From positions 1,054,001 to 1,118,000 of the forward strand of contig NZ_BSST01000001.1 of the NCBI RefSeq assembly GCF_030161395.1: a stretch of DNA of 64,000 bases, read 5' to 3'. The translations under genes were made by a program, and so were the position numbers. The stretch comes from Thalassotalea insulae (GTDB lineage Bacteria > Pseudomonadota > Gammaproteobacteria > Enterobacterales > Alteromonadaceae). Below are positions 25,692-33,814 of the stretch, piece by piece. The notes below the pieces were generated by a model. The model was given only the letters and a program-made list of their open reading frames with translations. It had not been told where the DNA came from and did not search any database. Each line of letters starts with the position of its first letter. Positions within the stretch are counted from its first letter, which is position 1.

Positions 25692-26624
25692 TCAAGATAG
25701 CTCTTTTTTGTTCAACCACTTTTTCACCGCTGTCGCTAATTCATCAGGATGAAACTTAGGGATAAAATCTTCAGCACCTACTTTTTCGACCATAGCGTTG
25801 TTAAAGACGCCGCTGAGCGAAGTATGCAATATCACTGGCATTTTACGCAACTGTTCATTACTCTTAATTTCTGCCGTCAGGGTGTAGCCATCCATTTCCG
25901 GCATTTCAATATCAGAAATTAATAATGCCACTTTTTCGTCGATGGAATCACAGCCTTCCGCTAACGCATTTAACTGATCTAATGCATCCTGACCATTTTT
26001 TGCCAACACCATATTTAGCCCAAGTGGCTCTAACGCTCTTTTTACCTGGTTACGGGCAACGGTGGAGTCATCGGCAATCATAATTACCCGCTCACCAATA
26101 CTTTTACCGAAAGACTCATCTTTAACATCGTCACTAAGCTCCGTTGACACAGGGCTGATCTCATTAAGAATTTTTTCTACGTCTAAAATGGAAACCATTT
26201 CTTTATCAATTTCTGTCACCGCAGTTAAATAACTGGACTTTCCAGTCCCTTCTGGCGGCGGCATTATGTCTTGCCAGCTTAAGGTAACAATACGTTCGAC
26301 ACCTGCAACCAAAAAACCCTGCACACTGCGATTGTACTCAGCAATAATAACGAATGAATTTTCATCAGGGGTAATTTCGGGGCCGCCTGTCGCTTTACTT
26401 AAATCGATAACGGAAATCGTTTGCCCACGGATATGAGCCACCCCTTTAATAAATTTGTCCTGCTTAGGTAACAAGGTTAAACGAGGGCATGGCATCACTT
26501 CCCGCACTTTAAATACGTTTATTCCAAACCTCTGCGGGCCAACTAACTTAAATAACAATAACTCAAGCCTGTTTTGACCAACCAACTGGGTTCGTTGGTT
26601 TACTGAATCTAAAATACCAGCCAT
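25692..26624 (-). CDS. cheV: Chemotaxis coupling protein CheV
   Basis: A 310-residue CheW-REC fusion. ATG 26624 follows GAGG; an upstream frame extends to 26666. The N-terminal CheW domain shows FGINVFKVREVMPCP and HIRGQTISVIDLSKA. The C-terminal receiver domain shows IMIADDSTVARNQVKRAL, the phospho-acceptor Asp in LLISDIEMPEMDGY and the conserved Lys in DFIPKFHPDEL. It couples receptors to CheA. It is divergent from flgA. Confidence 0.95.
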   Translation of the reverse strand: MAGILDSVNQRTQLVGQNRLELLLFKLVGPQRFGINVFKVREVMPCPRLTLLPKQDKFIKGVAHIRGQTISVIDLSKATGGPEITPDENSFVIIAEYNRSVQGFLVAGVERIVTLSWQDIMPPPEGTGKSSYLTAVTEIDKEMVSILDVEKILNEISPVSTELSDDVKDESFGKSIGERVIMIADDSTVARNQVKRALEPLGLNMVLAKNGQDALDQLNALAEGCDSIDEKVALLISDIEMPEMDGYTLTAEIKSNEQLRKMPVILHTSLSGVFNNAMVEKVGAEDFIPKFHPDELATAVKKWLNKKELS

Positions 26625-26668
26625 AAAAACCTCATATAGAATGGACCTAATTAACCGCTCACTCATTT

Positions 26669-26684
26669 AGGCACAATTCTTGAT
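26669..26684 (+). promoter_or_regulatory. Weak sigma-54-like element upstream of flgA
   Basis: AGGCACAATTCTTGAT on the plus strand has the -24 GGCAC and a TTGA at the -12 position. It is 117 bp upstream of flgA. The -12 C is missing, so this is only a candidate. Confidence 0.3.
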
Positions 26685-26800
26685 TGTACATATTACCTAG
26701 TTAAATTCGCCTGAAAATTGACGGATTTAGCCCGTTACTCTCTCTATAAATAAAGCATAGACGAGTATTTGAATTTCCCTAGTACTAGATTACAAAATTT

Positions 26801-27490
26801 ATGAGCAAATTAAAGATATTTATAACATTTTCACTGTTGTTACCCGTTTTAGCTTCCAGCAATGCGAAAAGCTATAGTGCTGATGATGTCATAAATTTTG
26901 CAAAAGCATATGTTGAACAAAACATCGAGCAACCAGCAAACGGAAAAATTCAGGTCACTCCGGCAACAATCGACCCCAGGATCACTATTAAGCCTTGCTC
27001 GGTGCCGCTGAGCGCAAATATACCTGAAAACTATTCTAGTAGAAATCTAAATGTGAAAATTTCTTGTGAAAGTTCAACACCCTGGCAATTATTTCTCCCG
27101 GTTAAAGTAGAAACTACCGTGCCAGTGTTAGTCAGTAATGGAAAAATTGCTAAAGGCAGTATCTTATCAAATGACAATATCCGCATCGAATGGCATGACT
27201 TGTACCGGATCAGAGGTGAAGTTATTGACGAACCATCAAAAGTATTAGGTGCCCGCACCAAGCGTACATTAACAGCAGGAGCTATAATTACTAACAAGGT
27301 GATTTGTGTAGTGTGTAAAGGAGAAACTGTAACCATCAGTGCCGAATCTGATAGCTTTATCATTAAAACCTCTGGCATTGCGCTTAAAAATGCAACCTTT
27401 GATGAGCAAGTCAGAGTGAGAAATTCCCGTTCCGGTAAGGTGATCACCGCGCAGGTTAAATCGATTAATCAAGTGGTAATTAATTTATAA
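26801..27490 (+). CDS. flgA: Flagellar P-ring assembly chaperone FlgA
   Basis: A 229-residue periplasmic protein with signal peptide (KIFITFSLLLPVLASSNAKS). The C-terminal SAF-like domain appears as KIAKGSILSNDNIRIEWHD and LGARTKRTLTAGAIITNKVI. It chaperones FlgI in P-ring assembly. Transcribed away from cheV and followed by flgMN. Confidence 0.92.
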   Translation: MSKLKIFITFSLLLPVLASSNAKSYSADDVINFAKAYVEQNIEQPANGKIQVTPATIDPRITIKPCSVPLSANIPENYSSRNLNVKISCESSTPWQLFLPVKVETTVPVLVSNGKIAKGSILSNDNIRIEWHDLYRIRGEVIDEPSKVLGARTKRTLTAGAIITNKVICVVCKGETVTISAESDSFIIKTSGIALKNATFDEQVRVRNSRSGKVITAQVKSINQVVINL

Positions 27491-27497
27491 AAAATGT

Positions 27498-27524
27498 TAA
27501 AGTAACAGGGTAATTTGCCGATAA
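27498..27524 (+). promoter_or_regulatory. Sigma-28 (FliA) promoter of flgMN
   Basis: TAAAGTAA, 11 bases, GCCGATAA. The -10 box is a perfect FliA match and the spacing is exact. It sits 42 bp upstream of flgM, so the anti-sigma gene is under its own target, the expected feedback. Confidence 0.93.
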
Positions 27525-27565
27525 AAAGATAGAAATCTAGTATTAGTTGCCAATAGGATTTAATT

Positions 27566-27880
27566 ATGGCTATGAATATCAACAACTTGACCAATAATAA
27601 TCAAGTTAAACAGAAAATTGATCAGCAAACTCAAGTAAAACAGCAAGCAACACAAAACTCTGCTGCGGCTGAGCAATCAAAAGTAGCGAGTAAAGACTCA
27701 GTTTCTATTACCCCTCAGGCAAAACAATTAGGCGAATTACAGAAAAAGGCCAATGAAAGTTCAGCTGTAAACCAGAAAAAAGTAGAACAACTTAAGAAAG
27801 CCATAATGTCTGGCGAGTACAAAATTAACCCTGAAAAGTTAGCCGCTAGCATAGCTAACTTTGAATTTAAACTTGGGTAA
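27566..27880 (+). CDS. flgM: Anti-sigma-28 factor FlgM
   Basis: A 104-residue protein with a Gln/Lys-rich, low-complexity N-terminal half. The conserved FlgM C-terminus is SKDSVSITPQAKQLGELQKK, VNQKKVEQLKKAIMSGEYKIN and PEKLAASIANFEFKLG. FlgM holds FliA inactive until it is exported through the completed hook. It is preceded by a sigma-28 promoter and followed by flgN. Confidence 0.92.
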   Translation: MAMNINNLTNNNQVKQKIDQQTQVKQQATQNSAAAEQSKVASKDSVSITPQAKQLGELQKKANESSAVNQKKVEQLKKAIMSGEYKINPEKLAASIANFEFKLG

Positions 27881-27914
27881 TAACCAAGCATAATAATGAA
27901 TTAAGGATAGTCAG

Positions 27915-28346
27915 GTGTCGTCAGAATCAGTATATTTTTCTCAATTGCAAACCCAGCTTGAACAATTGCAACAATTAGAAGTAATTATTGATAATGAAAA
28001 GCAGATCTTACAACAACACGATCCCGATAAGCTGACGGAAATTTCTGAGCAAAAAAATCAATTATTACTGACTATCCAAGCGTTAGATAAGCAATTTGAA
28101 CAAAGTCTACAATTTAAAAATGAAAAAGCACAAGGCTTGTTTACTGAAATACTTACCGATATAGAAGCTGTGCTAGTTCGTTGCAAAGAAAAAAATCAAA
28201 TCAATGGCCAAATTATTCAGCAATCATCGCTCGCCGTAGAACGCATGAAAACGACGCTGTTACAAAATCATAATAAATCTTCAATGACCTACGATAATAA
28301 AGGCAAAACCAGCGGTGGATTAAGTAGTTTGGGGATCAAAGCCTAA
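27915..28346 (+). CDS. flgN: FlgN-type chaperone for FlgK/FlgL
   Basis: A 143-residue helical protein starting at GTG with AAGGAT upstream. It is rich in Gln/Leu/Glu in an alpha-helical pattern (YFSQLQTQLEQLQQLEVIIDNEKQIL). A C-terminal segment LGIKA follows a disordered part. It fits the FlgN family in size, helix pattern and position after flgM. Confidence 0.85.
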   Translation: MSSESVYFSQLQTQLEQLQQLEVIIDNEKQILQQHDPDKLTEISEQKNQLLLTIQALDKQFEQSLQFKNEKAQGLFTEILTDIEAVLVRCKEKNQINGQIIQQSSLAVERMKTTLLQNHNKSSMTYDNKGKTSGGLSSLGIKA

Positions 28347-28484
28347 TTAACCACAAATCAAATAAATTTCGTTACTGCTATACATATTTTTAGCCCGCAA
28401 CATTTCCCTCATATTTGACTCTGACATTCTGCTGCGCTCTAGCTTCTATACCCATCCACTCGTATACAGGCACACTTCTATTGC

Positions 28485-28507
28485 GATATACCGTACACCC
28501 TATACAT
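28485..28507 (-). repeat. Dispersed intergenic repeat, copy B
   Basis: On the minus strand the terminator T run continues as ATGTATAGGGTGTACGGTAT, a two-base variant of the core. It lies between the flgN and flgP 3' ends. Flanking bases down to about 28453 may belong to the element. Confidence 0.65.
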
Positions 28508-28533
28508 AAAATCCGGCAAGTTGCCGGATTTTT
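28508..28533 (-). terminator. Terminator between flgN and flgP
   Basis: The stem AAATCCGGCA / TGCCGGATTT with a short loop and T runs on both sides serves convergent flgN (+) and flgP (-). It abuts repeat copy B. Confidence 0.85.
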
Positions 28534-28563
28534 AACTGTCTTTTTATTGATGGAAATATAGGA

Positions 28564-29031
28564 TCAGTAATATCGCACGTCTTTTATTTCTTTGTGATTG
28601 CTGTTAGCAAGATACAAATCATAAACATCGTTAAAGTCTAATGACAACTCAGTAGTATAAGTATCACCAACTGGATAGCTCTTTAATACTTTTGCACCGC
28701 GAATAATACCGTTAACCGAAGCGGTAAGTTCTTGATTATTTACGATTAGATTTGCCATTGTCGTGCTATCATTAATGTGCTGACCATAAACTTGTTCGGC
28801 TAACTCTGCATAAGCGGCAAGTTTAGATGCTTTAATTGCCATTAACATCCGCTGGGTTTTATTCTGTGATTTTTGTAAGCTAATAGGAGCCTGCCCTATC
28901 GCCTTTAACACCGGAAAACGCTCTGGTTTAACCCGTTGCCACTGCACATGTTTATCGTAAATACTACTACAACCAGTTAAATATAAGGTACTCATGCCAA
29001 GGATTACGGCAGTTATTAGAGATTTTTTCAT
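28564..29031 (-). CDS. flgP: FlgP-like outer-membrane lipoprotein
   Basis: A 155-residue lipoprotein: signal ending LTGC at residues ~18-21, then a LPP20/FlgP domain with LKAIGQAPIS, RMLMAIKASKLAAYAELAEQVYGQ and VNGIIRGAKVLKSYPVGDTY. FlgP in Vibrio and Campylobacter is a flagellar outer-membrane disk or motility factor. It follows flgO by 10 bp and both face away from flgT, as in Vibrio. Confidence 0.88.
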   Translation of the reverse strand: MKKSLITAVILGMSTLYLTGCSSIYDKHVQWQRVKPERFPVLKAIGQAPISLQKSQNKTQRMLMAIKASKLAAYAELAEQVYGQHINDSTTMANLIVNNQELTASVNGIIRGAKVLKSYPVGDTYTTELSLDFNDVYDLYLANSNHKEIKDVRYY

Positions 29032-29041
29032 TGCTCGCCAC

Positions 29042-29686
29042 CTATTGCTGAATTTCTACTGCTCGTGCTTCATTGGTGAGCATCTCACTGTCTCTGATAA
29101 TCATGCCATCTACCATTCTGACATTTTCTATACGACTGATTTCATCACCAATAACCCAATTAGGAATAAATGACTGAGCACTAGCCACCACTACTCTTGA
29201 TTGCATACCTATCATACGGGCATTAACCATAATACCATCGTCTTGTTTGGTCATGGTACCTGTGACGACATAGTCAATAATCTGGCGTTCAGGCAACTCT
29301 TTCCAATCACGGGTAAAAACATAATCGCCATCCTTAGTGACACGAATATGCCCAGTAGTCTTAAAGTCGACAACAATTAAGCCGTGACGCTGTAACTCAT
29401 GAATAAAGTTTTCAGATAGCTGATTACCTAACCAGTTAGTTGATTCTAAATCTTTTAAATCAACAAATGAGGTTACTGCTATCGGTGTTTGTGGATTGAC
29501 GAAAGAACTCGTTTCAAGCATTTGATAAGCAAGCCCTTTTACTACATCATTTATTGCATGTTTAGGGAGTTTAAAGGCATCAATCTCACCTCGTTCTTGC
29601 TGTACAACCCGATAAAAATCGTCGTTACTTGACATCATGCTACATGACACCAAGAAAGGTAATGTTAATAATAGCCATTTTTTCAT
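29042..29686 (-). CDS. flgO: FlgO family outer-membrane lipoprotein
   Basis: A 214-residue protein. ATG 29686 follows GAGGAG; the frame extends to 29734 without an RBS. The signal ends in LVSC, a lipobox. The domain has NPQTPIAVTSFVDLKDL, LGNQLSENFIHELQRHGL, YVVTGTMTKQDDGIMVNARMI, as in FlgO. It is part of the polar-flagellum-specific outer-membrane set with flgP and flgT. Confidence 0.88.
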   Translation of the reverse strand: MKKWLLLTLPFLVSCSMMSSNDDFYRVVQQERGEIDAFKLPKHAINDVVKGLAYQMLETSSFVNPQTPIAVTSFVDLKDLESTNWLGNQLSENFIHELQRHGLIVVDFKTTGHIRVTKDGDYVFTRDWKELPERQIIDYVVTGTMTKQDDGIMVNARMIGMQSRVVVASAQSFIPNWVIGDEISRIENVRMVDGMIIRDSEMLTNEARAVEIQQ

Positions 29687-29724
29687 TGAGTACTCCTCAA
29701 TCGCAATCAAAATTCTCTGTGGTT

Positions 29725-29751
29725 TTTCTAGCATTATTTACGCCAACTTTA
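29725..29751 (-). promoter_or_regulatory. Weak sigma-28-like promoter of flgOP
   Basis: The minus strand reads TAAAGTTG, 11 bases, GCTAGAAA. The -35 box is excellent but the -10 box matches only half of GCCGATAA. It is about 40 bp upstream of flgO. Confidence 0.3.
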
Positions 29752-29913
29752 TGCTATTTCATTTTAGGCATAAATAATGCTTAATCCAAGATATGTAAGT
29801 TCCGTTTAATTTTTGTCGGTATATTGGTTTAGTAGTTACTTTGAGTGTAGCCACTTTATTCATAAAGTGAGATAGGCTCAGACCATGCCAAATTTAGTAA
29901 TGTAGGAAAAGCC

Positions 29914-31077
29914 ATGCGTTTCATCGCCATATTGATACTAACACTGCTCAACAGCCATTTCGCCTATGGACAATGGTACCAGGCTCAAGGACAAGCATTT
30001 GTCACTAAAGATGATAGCAAGCTTGCTAAAACCAAAGCCATCGAAAATGCATTGAAAAAGGCATTACTGGTCGCCGGAGCCTCAGTATCAAGTGTGCAAC
30101 AAGTCGTCAATGGATTATTGACTCAGGATGAAATCAATATCCGCGCCAGTGGCACTATTAATTCTTTTGAGCTCATCGATGAGTTACATCATAACGATAC
30201 GATTACCGTCACTATTCGTGCAGATATTCTACCACAGGAACGGCAGTGTTTTTCTGCGGACTATCGCAAATCGCTACTGATCACCAAAAGCCATTTAAAA
30301 AACAGAGAACAAGCGAACATTGGTGGCATTTATCAGCTAGATAAAGTGTTAGTTAAAAAATTATCAGAAAAAGTTCGCCATCAGGGCATGTATCTCGATA
30401 CTAAACTGGCATTAAAAAATAACTCTGCGTTTTCTCGTTATAATAATAGCGTCAGAGCGGAAAAAATTAAACATATTGCAATGTCGCTGGCCGATATTAC
30501 TGATAGCCAATACGTGATGTTTTCTGAAATAGAAGATATTTCATTTGCCAATCAGGAAAATAACAGCTGGCTATTTTGGCAGGAAGACGAATACGATCGC
30601 CATTTCAATTTTGCTGTCTATATTTATAACGGTTCAAACGGCGAGTTAATATTCAATCACAGCTACCAGAGCTCAGCCCCGTGGACATTTACTAAACGTG
30701 CCCAAGTCGATGTGAACTCCAACACTTTCTGGCAAAGCAAATTTGGTAGCACCATAGAACAAACGCTGAATGACGTAATTACTGATATTGATGACAATAT
30801 GATGTGTCAGCCAACCCGAGCCAAAATTATCCGCGTAGCCGGGGACGAGATAATGATTAACATTGGCAGTAAACATGGTGTCAAAGTAGGTGATGAATTT
30901 TCATTATTACATCTCAAAAACTTTACTACTGAAAACGGTAAGATTTACGCAGGCTTTAATGTCAGTCCATTTATGGTTAAGGTCGAACAAGTCAACTTGG
31001 AAAGTGCGCAAGCTGTCACCAATGATGCCAGCGTATTAGGTAATATCCAAAGATATGATCTCGCGGTAAGGTATTAA
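29914..31077 (+). CDS. flgT: Flagellar H-ring protein FlgT
   Basis: A 387-residue periplasmic protein with signal (FIAILILTLLNSHFAYG). The mature part begins QWYQAQGQAFVTKDDSKLAKTKAIENALKKALLVAGASV, the FlgT N-terminal domain. The C-terminal domain has RVAGDEIMINIGSKHGVKVGDEFSLLH. FlgT builds the H ring around the LP ring in sodium-driven polar flagella. It is divergent from flgO. Confidence 0.9.
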   Translation: MRFIAILILTLLNSHFAYGQWYQAQGQAFVTKDDSKLAKTKAIENALKKALLVAGASVSSVQQVVNGLLTQDEINIRASGTINSFELIDELHHNDTITVTIRADILPQERQCFSADYRKSLLITKSHLKNREQANIGGIYQLDKVLVKKLSEKVRHQGMYLDTKLALKNNSAFSRYNNSVRAEKIKHIAMSLADITDSQYVMFSEIEDISFANQENNSWLFWQEDEYDRHFNFAVYIYNGSNGELIFNHSYQSSAPWTFTKRAQVDVNSNTFWQSKFGSTIEQTLNDVITDIDDNMMCQPTRAKIIRVAGDEIMINIGSKHGVKVGDEFSLLHLKNFTTENGKIYAGFNVSPFMVKVEQVNLESAQAVTNDASVLGNIQRYDLAVRY

Positions 31078-31096
31078 TCTATTAGTGATTTTCCCC

Positions 31097-31124
31097 TTTA
31101 CAGTATTAAGATATTTGTTAAAAT
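31097..31124 (+). promoter_or_regulatory. Sigma-70 promoter of tRNA-Arg
   Basis: TTTACA, 16 bases, TAAAAT, placed 16 bp before the tRNA 5' end, which suits a short leader. It was found by eye only. Confidence 0.5.
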
Positions 31125-31139
31125 TTATTAAAATATTAC

Positions 31140-31215
31140 GTCCTCATAGTTTAACCGGATAAAACTGCGGCCTCCTAAGCCGCTGCTCCAGGTTCGAGTC
31201 CTGGTGGGGACGCCA
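31140..31215 (+). tRNA. tRNA-Arg (anticodon CCT)
   Basis: A 76-base cloverleaf. The acceptor stem GTCCTCA pairs with TGGGGAC, followed by discriminator G and an encoded CCA. The anticodon arm is GCGGC-CTCCTAA-GCCGC, with CCT at the anticodon reading AGG. The T arm contains GGTTCGAGTCC. It stands alone after flgT. No integrase gene lies nearby. Confidence 0.96.
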
Positions 31216-31314
31216 TTTATTCCACCACACATTTATTAAACTGCTTGTCCTGCCTCGTTGCACTCGAATCGCCCTACAATAGCTAAATAAAAGAGAAATT
31301 ATGTTCCTGAAATT

Positions 31315-31340
31315 TCGATGTTCCGTACATCCTGTACATA
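31315..31340 (-). repeat. Dispersed intergenic repeat, copy C
   Basis: On the minus strand ATGTACAGGATGTACGGAAC follows the terminator of the 44-residue peptide gene. The first 14 bases are identical to copy A; the following TAT is lost. Part of the core takes part in the long hairpin. Confidence 0.7.
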
Positions 31341-31380
31341 AAAAAGCCTCGCAGTTGAAGTGCGAGGCTTTTTTATGTAC
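31334..31380 (-). terminator. Long terminator hairpin
   Basis: A perfect 20-bp stem made of GTACAT, six A, GCCTCGCA and its complement, with a 7-base loop. The inner GC part with A/T runs is a bidirectional intrinsic terminator, for the tRNA unit (+) and the small peptide gene (-). The outer GTACAT arm is the repeat core duplicated on the other side. Confidence 0.85.
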
Positions 31381-31393
31381 ATCTGACCAAAAA

Positions 31394-31528
31394 TTAATTG
31401 GCTTGTTCTGTTAGCACTTCCGTGTTTTCAGCTACTGAGGTATTACTCAATACCGCTGACAATGCTAATACAAATACAGCTATGATAACGGTTGTCAGTT
31501 TGATCCCTTTAGAAGACGGTTTATTCAT
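31394..31528 (-). CDS. 44-residue single-span membrane peptide
   Basis: A short frame: MNKPSSKGIKL, a hydrophobic stretch TTVIIAVFVLALSAVLS, then an acidic tail NTSVAENTEVLTEQAN. It has a basic N-terminus, one membrane span or uncleaved signal, and a periplasmic-type tail. AGGA stands 7 bases before the ATG, and the stop is followed within 14 bp by a strong terminator. The codon pattern reads as coding; the frame on the opposite strand lacks an RBS. A TTGACA lies upstream at about 31560, with a suboptimal -10. No family is recognised. Confidence 0.6.
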   Translation of the reverse strand: MNKPSSKGIKLTTVIIAVFVLALSAVLSNTSVAENTEVLTEQAN

Positions 31529-31759
31529 TATTCTGTCCTGCTATAGGTTTTATTATTATTGTCAAACTCTTACTGCACGAAAGAACTTATACGATAAACA
31601 TTTTTATTTCAATGATTTAAATAAAAAAACAAAGGTAAGTTGAGAATTTTGCTAAAAAATATAACAAATCACATAATATCATTTGCAGTCAAGGGTCGGT
31701 CTAGGCGAAAATAGCGTCACTAAAACACCCTCATCAAAATTATTACAGTTGGAGCAAAT

Positions 31760-33745
31760 ATGCCATCGCGTCAAGAACTCGCCAATGCCATCCGTGTATT
31801 AAGCATGGACGCCGTTCAAAAAGCTAAATCAGGTCATCCAGGTGCCCCTATGGGTATGGCGGATATCGCCGAAGTCCTCTGGCGTGATTTTTTAAAGCAT
31901 AATCCTACCGATCCAAATTGGGCCGATAGAGATCGCTTTATTTTGTCAAACGGCCACGGTTCGATGTTGATCTATTCATTGCTTCACCTCAGTGGTTATG
32001 ACCTACCAATGGAAGAGATCAAAAACTTCCGTCAGTTACATTCAAAAACGCCAGGCCATCCAGAATATGGTTACACCCCAGGTGTTGAGACTACCACAGG
32101 GCCATTAGGTGCAGGGATCTCAAATGCCGTAGGTATGGCAATTGCGGAAAAAACGCTAGCAGCGCAATTTAACCGTCCTGAGCATAATATCGTTGATCAT
32201 TACACTTACTGCTTTTTAGGTGACGGCTGTTTAATGGAAGGCATCTCTCACGAGGCTTGTTCACTAGCTGGTACCTTAGGATTAGGTAAATTAATCGCAT
32301 TTTGGGATGATAACGGTATTTCTATCGACGGTGACGTTGAAGGCTGGTTCACAGATGATACACCAAAACGCTTTGCTGCTTATGGGTGGCATGTCATTGC
32401 CGATGTTGATGGTCATGACGCAGCAGCAGTGGCTAAAGCAATAAAAGAAGCTCAAGCTGTTACCGACAAACCAACCATGATTTGTTGTAAAACAGTTATT
32501 GGTTTTGGTTCTCCAAACAAACAAGGCAGCCACGACTGTCACGGTGCCCCGTTAGGAGATGATGAAATCATCGCTGCGCGCGAATTTTTAAACTGGTCAC
32601 ACCCTGCATTTGAAGTGCCAGAAGATATCTATGCCGAATGGGATCAAAAAGAGAAAGGCCAAGCATCACAAACAACTTGGAACGAGAAATTTTCTGCGTA
32701 CCAAGCTGCTTACCCTGAATTAGCGGCCGAATATCAACGCCGCGTAATTAATGGTGACTTACCAGCAGATTTTGAAGCTAAAGCAAATGACTTTATTCAG
32801 CAATGCCAGGAAAAATCAGAAAATATTGCCTCGCGTAAAGCCTCACAAAATACTATCGAAGCTTTCGGTAAAATTTTACCTGAACTTCTAGGTGGTTCTG
32901 CCGATTTAGCTGGCTCAAATTTAACCTTATGGTCTGGTTCAAAAGGCATAGATAGCGACGCTGCTGGTAACTATATTTATTATGGTGTGCGTGAATTTGG
33001 CATGTCAGGCATTATGAACGGTATTTCATTACACGGTGGCTTCATTAACTATGGCGCAACCTTTATGATGTTTATGGAGTACGCTCGTAACGCAGTGCGG
33101 ATGTCGGCATTAATGGGCATACAAAACATCTTTGTTTATACTCATGACTCTATCGGTCAAGGTGAAGATGGCCCAACCCATCAACCTATTGAACAACTGA
33201 CGAACTTACGTACTACACCAAATATGGTGACTTGGCGACCGGCCGATGCTACTGAATCAGCAGTTGCCTGGAAAAATGCGATTGAGCGTCAAAAAGCACC
33301 GACATCATTAATATTCTCTCGCCAAGGATTACCAGCCCTTGCACGCAACAGTCAGCAAGTAGCAGATATTGCTAAAGGTGGTTATATCCTACGTGACAGT
33401 GAAGGCACACCAGAAGTTATCCTTATGGCGACTGGTTCAGAAGTCGCATTGGCACTTGAAGCGGCGGATACGTTAGGTTCAAAGGTTCGTGTCGTTTCTA
33501 TGCCTTCTACGAACATTTTTGATGCGCAAGATACTGACTATAAAGAATCAGTACTTCCAAGTGCCGTGACTAAGCGCGTTGCTATTGAAGCAGCTCATAC
33601 TGATTTCTGGTATAAATATGTTGGCTTTAATGGTGCTGTTGTTGGCATGACTACCTTTGGCGAGTCAGCACCTGGTGGCGTATTAATGGAGCACTTCGGC
33701 TTTACTGTCGACAATGTTATTAACACAGTTAATAACTTAGCGTAA
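31760..33745 (+). CDS. tkt: Transketolase
   Basis: A 661-residue thiamine-diphosphate enzyme of the pentose phosphate pathway. It has DAVQKAKSGHPGAPMGMAD near the N-terminus, the ThDP motif GDGCLMEGISHEA...DDNG (~155-190), FGSPNKQGSHDCHGAPLG, and the transketolase motif GEDGPTHQPIEQLTNLRT (~470). The length is normal. GGAG precedes the ATG. It is the first gene of a tkt-epd-pgk run, with fba 355 bp further on. Confidence 0.97.
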   Translation: MPSRQELANAIRVLSMDAVQKAKSGHPGAPMGMADIAEVLWRDFLKHNPTDPNWADRDRFILSNGHGSMLIYSLLHLSGYDLPMEEIKNFRQLHSKTPGHPEYGYTPGVETTTGPLGAGISNAVGMAIAEKTLAAQFNRPEHNIVDHYTYCFLGDGCLMEGISHEACSLAGTLGLGKLIAFWDDNGISIDGDVEGWFTDDTPKRFAAYGWHVIADVDGHDAAAVAKAIKEAQAVTDKPTMICCKTVIGFGSPNKQGSHDCHGAPLGDDEIIAAREFLNWSHPAFEVPEDIYAEWDQKEKGQASQTTWNEKFSAYQAAYPELAAEYQRRVINGDLPADFEAKANDFIQQCQEKSENIASRKASQNTIEAFGKILPELLGGSADLAGSNLTLWSGSKGIDSDAAGNYIYYGVREFGMSGIMNGISLHGGFINYGATFMMFMEYARNAVRMSALMGIQNIFVYTHDSIGQGEDGPTHQPIEQLTNLRTTPNMVTWRPADATESAVAWKNAIERQKAPTSLIFSRQGLPALARNSQQVADIAKGGYILRDSEGTPEVILMATGSEVALALEAADTLGSKVRVVSMPSTNIFDAQDTDYKESVLPSAVTKRVAIEAAHTDFWYKYVGFNGAVVGMTTFGESAPGGVLMEHFGFTVDNVINTVNNLA

Positions 33746-33814
33746 AAAGCCGCTACGACTTGATATTATTAAGTTAATATTAAGTCGTGGCCTACTTGGC
33801 CCAACTCAAATCTT

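Noticed and set aside
31140..31215. tRNA-Arg as an integration site of a genomic island
   Set aside because: No integrase, no direct repeat of the tRNA 3' end found, and the flanking genes are core metabolism and flagellar.
31398..31643. 81-residue plus-strand frame after the tRNA
   Set aside because: No RBS, unlike-protein composition in the second half, and it is antisense to the better-supported 44-residue peptide gene.
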